This document shows, in pieces, positions 14,101-22,164 of a DNA stretch of 64,000 nucleotides. The notes beneath the pieces are model-generated. The model had not been told where the DNA came from. It did not search any database and saw only the letters and a program-made list of their open reading frames with translations. This DNA is from Schistosoma mansoni. Its lineage: Eukaryota > Platyhelminthes > Trematoda > Strigeidida > Schistosomatidae. Where the stretch lies: the NCBI RefSeq assembly GCF_000237925.1, contig NC_031502.1, positions 6,305,443 through 6,369,442 of the forward strand, in the 5' to 3' direction. Numbering within the stretch: the first letter of the stretch is position 1; each line of letters starts with the position of its first letter. The position numbers were made by a program, and so were the translations under genes.

Positions 14101-14372
14101 ATAACTTTGCTTGCAAAAAGGCCGACCTTACGAGCAGAACTCCAGCGAAATTTATTTCAATAAATGAGACCTTGTCTTTTGTAGACACTCGGTATAAAAT
14201 TAGATCCACCAAATATTAAAGACATACAGAATATGAAACTCACAAGATTTTCTGGACTGAGGTCTTTGTACCCATGATCCACTGGGCATCCACCACCTTT
14301 CTGAATTGGACATTCTCTTAGAATCTCCTTTTCTTGAACCACTTGCTGACTCCGAGAAGAAATCAAGCCCAT
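1872..14372 (-). CDS. HCCS: Holocytochrome c-type synthase (cytochrome c heme lyase), whole coding region in 4 exons
   Basis: HCCS joins heme to the CXXCH motif of apocytochrome c on the outer face of the mitochondrial inner membrane (family knowledge). Coding exons on the minus strand are 14372-14244, 8344-8070, 4345-4262 and 2133-1872. Together they total 750 nt, exactly 249 codons plus TGA, against 268 residues in human. All introns are GT-AG and the phases agree. Family signatures run in order: two Cys-Pro motifs near residues 21-30 (ECPIQ, GCPVDHG), MPPPNQ at 44, [18 protein letters not shown] at 79-96, [10 protein letters not shown] at 114-123, YSPRARIR at 152-159, [10 protein letters not shown] at 164-173, and [12 protein letters not shown] followed by [10 protein letters not shown]. 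The two histidines known to matter in human HCCS appear conserved by eye as H115 and H171. Introns 1 and 2 host LINE A and LINE B, both antisense to the gene. Identification is secure. Confidence 0.95.
3230..3765 (+). repeat. Interspersed repeat family R1, copy 1 (unclassified, about 530 bp)
   Basis: The same ordered blocks recur at 9309-9645, 32095-32420 and, inverted, at 60120-60420. The blocks are an A/T-rich end with a TATTTATTTAA-like run and ATATTGGTAC, then a segment with TTCTTAGGGGGCCAC, then GCAGTCCCATAGTAG, then ATCAGGGTTTTCCAAC. No coding capacity is evident; the ORFs inside are chance frames. It sits in HCCS intron 3. The class (SINE-like or a non-autonomous DNA element) is undecided. 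Confidence 0.75.
4262..4345 (-). CDS. HCCS: HCCS exon 3 (84 bp)
   Basis: Short exon flanked by a TTTGTTCCAG acceptor and a GTATGT donor. It encodes [20 protein letters not shown] and then ARIRRAMG, matching the family segment between the core and the PFDRHDW motif. Its phases (2 in, 2 out) fit both neighbours exactly. Confidence 0.93.
4390..4570 (-). repeat. Smalpha-like SINE fragment with hammerhead-ribozyme remnant
   Basis: Read on the minus strand, about 4462-4405 gives CTGACGAGTCCC, later GAAAC, then CTGGATTTC. This parallels the hammerhead core CUGAUGA...GAAA of schistosome Smalpha repeats. The flanking ATCCAG and CTGGAT would pair perfectly as stem I over 6 bp. The stem II partner of TCC is lost and CUGAUGA is changed to CUGACGA, so it is probably inactive. 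A second GAGTCTCAAATAGGACGAAA-like half-motif at 4530-4550 is on the plus strand. Lies in HCCS intron 2, just upstream of exon 3 in gene order. Confidence 0.6.
5008..7150 (+). mobile_element. LINE B: 5'-truncated RTE-clade non-LTR retrotransposon
   Basis: Homology to LINE A starts near 5008, inside the end of the endonuclease domain ([10 protein letters not shown] at about 5053). Reverse transcriptase follows: motif A as [15 protein letters not shown] (5761-5805) and motif C as [15 protein letters not shown] (6070-6114). After it comes the family's C-terminal block [35 protein letters not shown] and VGRCRLPGW (to 6810). The 3' UTR runs to a (TGAC)3 tail at 7134-7149, as RTE elements end in short tandem repeats. 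Several stops and frameshifts interrupt the frame (for example near 5377, 5518, 5946 and 6204), so it is dead. Inserted antisense in HCCS intron 2. Confidence 0.88.
7151..8069. other. HCCS intron 2, unassigned part
   Basis: AT-rich intron sequence between the LINE B tail and the exon 2 donor. I see no gene or recognised repeat. Confidence 0.5.
8070..8344 (-). CDS. HCCS: HCCS exon 2 (core domain)
   Basis: Begins ATG CCA right after a TTGTATTTCAG acceptor, so this ATG is an internal Met and not the gene start. Ends in phase 2 (codon split AA|T) at a GTAAGTG donor. It encodes MPPPNQ through KWEALHA and includes the conserved IHN histidine. Confidence 0.95.
8921..9010 (-). repeat. Possible RTE 3'-tail fragment
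   Basis: On the minus strand the CAGCACAGTG block and GTGTGGCAGTTCGG resemble the 3' UTRs of LINE B and of the fragment at 50810-51175 (stop region, GCTGA..GTGGCAACT). Short and diverged. Confidence 0.35.
9309..9645 (+). repeat. R1 repeat copy 2, fold-back form
   Basis: The right part (9380-9640) is R1 in plus orientation. The left part (9309-9370) is the R1 segment ATCAGGGTTTTCCAAC ... GTTCC in reverse. The two arms, 9309-9370 and about 9431-9497, are imperfect inverted repeats around a 60-bp centre. It lies in HCCS intron 1, 5' of LINE A. Confidence 0.65.
9853..13669 (+). mobile_element. LINE A: near full-length, inactive RTE-clade non-LTR retrotransposon
   Basis: The 5' UTR is 9853 to about 10500. 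The APE-type endonuclease has GAFNVRTRC (about 10571), VSETRIQD (10654), GDFNAQLG (11047), [10 protein letters not shown] (11257) and [10 protein letters not shown] (11338). The RT region has [16 protein letters not shown] (about 12018), motif [16 protein letters not shown] (12391-12435) and a motif C altered from YADD to YTDT (about 12691). The C-terminal block has [17 protein letters not shown] (about 13171) and [12 protein letters not shown]. The element ends in a CTGACTGAC tail at 13659-13669. A 10-bp target-site duplication flanks it: ACTTCACTCG (9843-9852) and ACTTTACTCG (13670-13679), one mismatch. The frame shifts near 11185, stops at 11594-11596, and is broken several times downstream. 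Sits antisense in HCCS intron 1. Confidence 0.9.
10353..11192 (+). pseudogene. LINE A endonuclease ORF (N-terminal part)
   Basis: A 279-codon open frame. The likely functional start is the later ATG at 10503 (MANNSSAQN). It covers the first four APE endonuclease motifs and runs out of frame near 11185, after which the domain continues in another frame (11191-11596) with TQIDHI and SDHALIRA. The product cannot be a working endonuclease without the second half. LINE C holds the same ORF with the same end. Confidence 0.85.
14244..14372 (-). CDS. HCCS: HCCS exon 1 (start codon and heme-regulatory CP motifs)
   Basis: Encodes residues 1-43, starting [10 protein letters not shown], which resembles the human N-terminus MGLS. 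An in-frame TAG lies 12 bp upstream of the ATG, so this ATG is the first available start. The exon carries two Cys-Pro motifs, the kind that bind heme in this family, and ends DLSPENL in phase 0 before a GTGAGT donor. It was recognised only because ENL joins directly onto MPPPNQ of exon 2, 5.9 kb away. Confidence 0.9.
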
Positions 14373-15170
14373 AATTGCGGCCTATAGTCGGACGACCATA
14401 CACAGATAGGACCTTTATTGTAAAAAAAAACAGTGTACGCAGTATGGATGCACTTAAAAGTGTGACCCTAAATACGACCTTAAAAATATGACTTTTATAT
14501 TTCCCTGCCGACAGAAGCACCATATTTGAACACATATGAACCCAGGCGTTCGATTAACAAACAAATGTTTTCGTGCTGACATTTTTAGGACTACCGTCAT
14601 GTCAACTCATTTCACGAACTTTGATCCAACCAACCAACTTTGTTGGTGTGGAGACATACAAACATTTTAGTTTGTTTAACCGTCTTCTTTGTTCCAGGGA
14701 CCCATAACCAATAACATACCACGGCAGCGCTTACTTTGAAATACGCGACTGTTTCTCGATGTTCCAACATTCAATCCTTCATAACAAGCTGGTATAAAAT
14801 GATGGATTTATTAGCTCTTACTTCTTATTATTTCGATAAGGTTTCAGGTGTACGGTAATATATAATGTGTGGAAGTCTAGTCACTCGAATACGGATTCTT
14901 GTCAGTTTGTGAATTTGTATATCTTGTGAGTCAAGTGAGTGCGTTTGTCTCAAGGAAATAAGATTTCTGGATACCAGAAGCTGAAATATTACCAAACAGG
15001 AGGTTGGTTGGCAGAAATTGGAGAAACGACATGCAGAGAAATAAATGCTTTGAGGTGATTGTTCCAAACATGAATAATTAATCTGTTTAAATGCTAATTT
15101 CTAAGAAGACAGGATTTAAGGAATAAGAGGAGAGTGAATATTATAATGAGGGAGGGAGTAGTCATTGATA
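14373..15170. other. 5' flank of HCCS, probable promoter region
   Basis: This interval lies just upstream of the HCCS start codon on the minus strand and should hold its 5' UTR and promoter. No TATA box or further exon could be assigned with confidence. The ORF spanning 14200-14535 is an out-of-frame shadow of HCCS exon 1. Confidence 0.4.
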
Positions 15171-18100
15171 TGCAGTAGTGATAACCGTGGTAACGTATGA
15201 GTCATGCGTTAGACACAGCTGGTATAATAATGAGACGGTAATCCATGAGATAGTATACGGGGGTCGGGTCTCATCTTATAGCTACCCTCTAAGGATGCTG
15301 TGGTTACTTTGGCTGGGAGTGCAACCCGAATCGGGACAACCCCTAATGAGGAGACGTGAAAGCGTGCCTGTGCGTCCGCTCTATGATGTGCAGTCTTTAG
15401 AAGGTCGCCTCAAGGAGCATGGTGATGATGCTCCGGTAATATCCTCGCTTTGGGGTGGTTTGGAGTACTTAATGTGTTGTATGCCATTATCAGATCACCT
15501 CTTACCCTCCTTTAGGTCAGCAAGAATAATCCTAGACGCTAGTGTCTTTTTCCGAGAGATTTATTCATGAGCCCTGTTACCCACTTGATTGCCCGTCTCT
15601 GCACCTTTTCCAGGGATTTACGTGTCTCTTGATGACAGAGAATGTAACGACGTGGCTAACATCCAGGAAGAGCCGTGCGTACGTTTGAAGGAGAGTTATG
15701 GTTAATTCTGGGATGATTTCGTCAAGCTGTCTTTGTAAAAAGTGGAGCTTTGCGTTCGTCTTGACTGAATCCTCTATATAGTTTGAACTGGTGTCTAAGC
15801 ACTTAGTGATTACATGCCCGAGATCACGCTCTGAAGAGCCAATCAACGGCAGGTTTCCATGAAGGACGTCAGTCGTTTGGGTAAAATAAGGTCGAGTGAA
15901 CTCATTTCTCTATTGTCTTTAGGTTCTTAAGAGGCTCATATTCATCCGTTTCGTTTTGCATGGACCTCCAGATCTTTGCATTCTCTGCACAGACTAGTGC
16001 CTGTGAGTCAATTTTATTTAAAAGGTCGCTAATAATGATCAGGAGCAGGAGTTGATCTAAGAAAGTCCACCTGAAACTCATGGTGCTGAGACTCGAGATC
16101 TCGCATGTACTCTATTTACCCTGGCAAGAAACATCATGTTCACCATGTAGTTTGGGGAAAAAATATTAGTGGAAGATTGAAATTCACCTTTGTAACCTTC
16201 ACTACGAGAAGTACATGTGGTACTGTGTTGAAGGTTTTCGCGAAGTCGAGTATAATCACATGAACCTGCATATTCCGGTTCCAGAAGCTCATCCGGCCCT
16301 CTCTTACTATGAGGAGATTGGATGCGCAGTACCTGCCACTAATAAACCTGCGTTGAACTTCATAGATGATGTTGTTTTTTGACAAACGCTCCCCAATTTG
16401 GTCACTTGCCAGTTAATGCATTACCTTAGACATTATTGGAAGTAATGCGACCGGCCCATTCCTATATTTTGGCTGTCGCTCTGACTCTAGTGAGTGGCTG
16501 AACAGGTCACATACCACTATGTTGATGGGACCCATGTACTGTTTCAGAATTACAGTATCAACGTTGCCACACCCTGGTGATTTTTCTGAGCGCAAGAACT
16601 TCAGTTTTCTTAGAACTAGACCGGGAAGTTAGTTGGATATTTCCCAGACCATCAAATGATACTAGAATTGAGGAGTGTTTCGCGTTTGTAGGTTATTGAT
16701 GTAACCAGCCGTTGGGTTTTGCATCAAAGATCGCTGTCACCTCTAAGTAAGTTGGATCTTCCCCCTTTCGCCCTTTAAAAGAATAAATCCAATAGTTTGT
16801 ACGTTTTCTCTTAGTCATGAAACTGCAGAGATATTAAGGGTTGACTTGAATTTCGGTTGCTAGCTTGTCCTGAAAGCATCTCCTGTCCCTTTGAACTCCG
16901 GTGCTGCATCTGTCTCTTGATGCCAAGTAAGAGCTACTATCAAAGCCTTTGAGAGAGACTTATCACTTGCACCAGGCTCCCCTTTTAGTCTGTAGAAAGC
17001 GTCCTGTGTCCTACTTAGCCCAAGACCTATTTTCAAGTGTAGTCTTTCCCTGAGGTACATCGTGTAGAATGGCATTCTGAGTGATGTCCCTCACTTCATC
17101 ACAGTGATCACTCGCTATTGGCCCCCACCAGCACTATAAAGGTTCTGAGGAAAGATGCTTGCATCTAGCTCTGCAGTTACGAGTGGAGTCATATCCTAAC
17201 AGTCGGGGTGTGAAACTTTTTTGGGCATCTACACATATCTTGTATTTGGTATCGATGTTTGAAAAGATAAATCAGCAGTATTCAATGGAGGGTCGTATAC
17301 ATGTTTTTAAAGGGTAAGCTTGGTCTCCAATGTCAAGGAATTCTTTATTATAAAGCCCATCAGCCGTCTAGACTTAGAAGTAGTAGAGGGGTTATGTCCT
17401 TCGGACTTTCGGCTTCCTGTGTAATTAATATCTAGACTACTGGGTTGTGCGTCCCAATTATGCATTTATTTAAGTAACGCAGCAGTTCACAGTAATGTTT
17501 CCAAAAGCGGATGATTCCACCTTTGTTGCAGTTAAATGGTAAATGTCATTTCTCACTTCAGATAGATAGGTTATCAGGATCCCTTTGGGATTGAGATATA
17601 CTTTCACTTAAAGCTTTAGGTTTAAGGCTGCATACTATTTTGATATCATCGGCGTGTAAGTATGGTCTTCCAAAGTTTATGATTCTGCATATATCGTCTA
17701 TATACATGAGAAGATGATTGTCAATGCTGCTTAGGCAGTTTTGAAAGGCTTTTAACTGGAGGACCAGTGGAATGTCATTGAGTTCTAGCCGAATCATCCG
17801 ACAGTCATGTCGCTGCGTCTCGAACGGCTTGCAGATCTTCGCCAATGCCAAGAACAACTAGCACCCATCAGTTAATTGCACTCCATGAATCACCCCATGC
17901 AGCAGTGGTCACGCTCTGTTCCTTGTACCTGCTTTTACTAATATATTTCTGTAACAACGTCTTTTGTGTTGTACAGTCATCAAAGGAGCATTTGTTACCC
18001 GGGTACGACGAATGGCTAGTCCACGTAGGGTACTGACCGAGAGGTGCGACTTTGACATCAGCTGGTTTGTCACACCATTTACGTCTACCCAAGTAGGCTC

Positions 18101-18560
18101 CCAGTCATCCGACACGGATCATCTACATCAGTGATCTATAAGATCAACCGTGCCATAGTCTCTACGAAGTGTGATGGTCGAATATTTACATGCCATATTT
18201 CTTATATCAGGACTGAAGGTGACAGTTTTATGATCACTACCTGAAAATGTCCTTCCAAGATACACAGTACTAGGGGATAAGGTTGCTGTTAAAGACCAAA
18301 TCCAAGATATTTTGATGTCTAGTAGGGCTACCGACCCATTGAGTCCATTGTCCAAGCTCTGCGAACTCAAAAAATGACTTAAAACGTTTTGGCACTCTTA
18401 CAGCAATCAAGAAGTTTCAGGCATGTTGAGTTCCCTACAAATAAGCTTGTCTGTGAGTGGTAAGGATGTGGTTAGTGTGAATACTTCCGATAATATAGCT
18501 ATTTCCCCTGTTGCTGCGTTTGCTTGACTGTAAACACTACCCGACTTCAAGATAACTGAA
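15170..18560 (-). mobile_element. Decayed CR1/jockey-like LINE remains
   Basis: Minus-strand fragments match the usual CR1-type order only in part. At 18370-18128, STVYLGRTFSGSDHKTVTF resembles the end of an APE endonuclease (SDH motif). At 17857-17558, LLMYIDDICRII and LHADDIKIV resemble the RT Y-D-D and ADD region. At 16595-16413, KSPGCGNVDTVILKQY resembles the RT N-terminal KSPGPDGI motif. At 16385-16140, LDFAKTFNTVPH resembles DFSKAFDTVPH. At 15846-15577, SSERDLGHVITK resembles the RDLGV thumb region. The YIDD block precedes the KSPG block along the strand, so this is either a rearranged element or two fragments. Many stops; long dead. Confidence 0.6.
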
Positions 18561-18569
18561 TTTGAGGGC

Positions 18570-21500
18570 TTCAGGACAATCCAGACAGGATCAACTGTTC
18601 TCTGTGAACCCGTACGTTTCGAAACATTCGAGAATCACAGAACTGCCCATTTGTATTTTTTGGCAATTGTGAAATCAACAGCTTACGACAAAGAATTATG
18701 AGGAGATATATTAGTAGGAATGTACAGCTCGGAGGGAGGTTGCCAATGTCTATGTAGTCTACTGTGATCATTAGGAATATTTGAAATATAGTATAAATTA
18801 AGAATCCCTGAAATGACGCAATTTCGTCAAGAAGTACTAGATGAACACGAACGAATGTTTTGTATTTGGAATTCGAAATCAAGAAGTCATCAAGTACACA
18901 GAAATCATTGGTTCATATAAACACCACATCCGCCACAGCTTAAATTGTAGTATAAGGGTCTGTAGTCTATTATACGTCTTCTTAAGTTCATCCTGTGTCT
19001 GTCCGACAGCTCATTGGATAAAGACTCTGTATTATCTAGGATTTACTTGTTAGCATTAGAATCGACAATCGAAATTGGAATAGACTCACCTGGGTCCTGG
19101 AATTGTATACGATCATCATGTCGGTTGTGTAGTGAAGCCACTCATATCTAGAATCTGAATCATAGAATTTCCAATACTATCCTCCCCCACGAAATAATGT
19201 AGGGTCCTTATGTCGCAGCGTTATGATCACTTTGAACTACCTTATATCTCACGCCTCGACTATTATTTGTGATTATTTAGGGATAAAAAATGACACGTAA
19301 TTTGAGGCATTCCATCATGTACCTTTGGCCTGCATAAAAATTGTGATAAATATTCTTTTTGTTATTCACATTCGAATACACAGATAAATATGCCTTGATA
19401 TTTGTGATTAACACATTTGATTCATCTAGGCTTGACTCGCATGCGAAACAATCAAATGGAAAACACCCATCTGCCTCATACTCATTAGGATAATCTTGGA
19501 CTTGTTTTGAATTTTCTGCCTGTGCAAACTTCATATCTGGGCAAACTGGTTCTCATTCATCAAAACACTAACTAGGGATTCTACCCGACACACATTGGTT
19601 TGTAGAACGTCCAACATCTGATACAATTACATCAGAAATGTGACTAGGATTCGACTAATCCGGAACATATTTATTGCATTCATTAGGGATGTCTCTAGAG
19701 ATCCATTGTGACGGCGAATAGCATCTGAAATATTTTCCTCAAATTTATTGAGAATTTCATTAAAGAATAATAGATCATTAGAGATATTGGCATCTACCAA
19801 AACTGCATCTGGATTTTGATCATAATTTGACTCATCCAACATTTTATTCTCAGAGTCGTCAGAAATTGCATCAGAAATATGTGAATCTCTGATGATCAGA
19901 AGTATTTGAATTGTAGTACAAACTAGTAATCCCAGGAATAACGCAATGTAATCAAGGAGTATTAGATGAGCTCGAACGAATGTATTGTATTTGGAATTCA
20001 AAATTACAACAGTCATCAATACGAAGAAGTCATTGATTTATTTAAACATCACATCCACCACAGCTCGAATCGGAGTGTAAGTGTCTGTAATCGATTGTTC
20101 GTCTTCTTCTTAAGTTCATCTTACATCTGTTCGACAGTGTATTGGGTGTAGACTCTGTATTATCTAGAATGCACTCGTTACTATTAGAATTAACAACTGA
20201 AGTTGGAACAGACTCAACTGATTCCTGGAATTGCATACAATCATCATGTCGGTTGTGTAGTGATACCACTGATGTTTAGAATTTGCATCATAGACTTTCC
20301 AACAATATCCTCCCCCACGAAATAATGTTGGGTCCTTACGTCGCAATGTTTTAGCCAATATGACATTCCCAATTTGCAGTATCTTCTCAAATCTCACGCA
20401 TCGACTACTGTATGTGAGTATTTGGGGATAAACACTGATATATAATTCGAGGTATTCCATCATGTGACTTTGACTTGAATAAAAATCATGATACATATTC
20501 TTTTTGTTATTCATATTAGAATACACAGATGGATATGCATTGATATATGTAATTAACACATGTGGTTCAACTAGGCTTGAGTTACCTGCGAAACAATCGA
20601 ATAGAAAACATTCATCTGCCTCATATTCATTAGGATAATCTTGGACTTGATTTGGATTCTCTGTCTGCGCAAACTTCACATCTGGGCAAACTGGTTCTCT
20701 GATTATTTCGGTAAATTTTGCTATCCCCTCTGATTCATTATACCCCTGACTAGGGATTCTATTCAACATACATTGTTCGTGAGAGTATCCAATATCTGAT
20801 ACAATAACATCAGAAATATGACTACAATTCGACTCATTCGGAACATATTTTTCACATTCATTAGGAATATCATTAGAGATAAATTGATTGTGAGGACCAC
20901 TGACACTTGATATGATATCAGAATTCGATTTCTCTGAAATATTTTCATCAAATTGATTAAGAGTTTCATTAGAGAATAATGGATCATCAGGGAATTCAGC
21001 ATCTACCAAAACTGAATTTGGTTTTTGATCATGACTTGACTCATTCAGGATTCTGTTCTCAGAGTTGTAAGAAATTCCATCAGAAGTATGTGAATTATTA
21101 CGACAAACCATATCTGGTACAATGACATGAGAAATCCGATAAGTTTGCTGACTAAAAATTTTTGTCGCACAATGATTCTGGGTTTTATTCAACTCTGGAC
21201 TGTTATGTGACGTTATATCACTTCTAGATAAAGATAACTGATCATTAGAAGCATCCATCTTAGCATTAGTTTCGGCGAAATGAATCATGGTATTACAAAC
21301 TGACTGAATATGCCCAGTTATACCACATTTAAAGCATTTAGAATTACGAAATATACATGAATTACATGGGTAAAACTTGCCACAGAACAAGCATTTACTA
21401 ATCTCGTGCTCATCTCCATGGACTGTTTCAAAGCTCAATGAAGTATTGTCTGGATAACTTTTATTACGCATCGAACTGCGACGACTTAATAAAGTAGTGG

Positions 21501-22150
21501 AATTCCTGGTGTTCTGTCGAGTCATTTTATCGGATTTTTCTCTCTTACCGCATTCAGAATTTGTATGCTTTACATGATCCAACAGTAGTTGCTTGAGATT
21601 TTCATAGGGGAGTGAAATCGGTTTGTCTGGAAGTGCCAAAGTCTTTATAAGGCTGTATGCTTCTTTTCCGATGAATGTAAGGAAACGGGCCACAATATTA
21701 AAATCTTCATCATCTTCCTTGGTCATAGCCCAGATTTCGAACCTCTCCATGTAATTCTGAAAGGCATTAAGATCTGAATGTATGTCCAACCGTTCCATCA
21801 CAGGCTCCATCGCGACGCCAATGTGATATTTAAGAGTATCTGGATTGTAATATAAACTAGTAATCCCAGAAACAACGCAATTTAATCAAGAAGTATTAGA
21901 TGAGCACGAACGAATGTACTGTATTTGGAATTCAAAATCAAGCTGTTATCAAGTACAAAGAAATCAATGGTTCATATAAACACATCTACTTACAAAAAAT
22001 ATAGAAGTTCGATGATCGAAAGTACTCAAATGTACATGAAGTATACCACTTATACCACCAATAAGATACAGAGTTAAAAGGTGATTGGCTGTGATGTGAA
22101 CAATCAAAGTTCAAACGATTGAGAGTACTCAAACAGATTGATAACTTATG
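18570..22150 (-). mobile_element. Fossil LTR retroelement cluster (Ty3/gypsy-like gag with LTR-like repeats)
   Basis: The cluster holds one long gag-like frame (20164-21810) and three related LTR-like blocks at about 18790-18960, 19910-20075 and 21822-21995. Each shares the minus-strand order of a short block including TTCGTTCGTGCTCATCTA-like sequence. Between the blocks lie partial gag-like segments resembling the main frame. The block next to the gag start ends ATCACA and is followed by TGGCGTCGCG, a plausible primer-binding site abutting the gag ATG. The blocks differ visibly by eye, which suggests moderate age. The cluster is broken: no pol in this orientation and more than one incomplete unit. 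Confidence 0.6.
20164..21810 (-). pseudogene. Gag-like protein of an LTR retroelement (fossil)
   Basis: A 548-codon open frame. The N-terminal part, with ERFEIWAMTKED and ARFLTFIGKEAYSLIK, resembles retroelement Gag capsid regions. A cysteine-rich segment near residues 140-172 ends in a zinc knuckle, CFKCGITGHIQSVC. The C-terminal half is acidic, asparagine- and serine-rich, and not recognised. No protease or polymerase follows in this orientation, so it is treated as part of a broken element. Family placement beyond Ty3/gypsy-like is an inference. Confidence 0.65.
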
Positions 22151-22164
22151 CTTTGATGATAAAG

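Noticed and set aside
14200-14535. 111-codon minus-strand frame
   Set aside because: Overlaps HCCS exon 1 in another frame; the MGL...CPIQ...ENL frame is the conserved one.
15178-15570. 130-codon plus-strand frame
   Set aside because: Antisense to the decayed CR1-like LINE; no family match.
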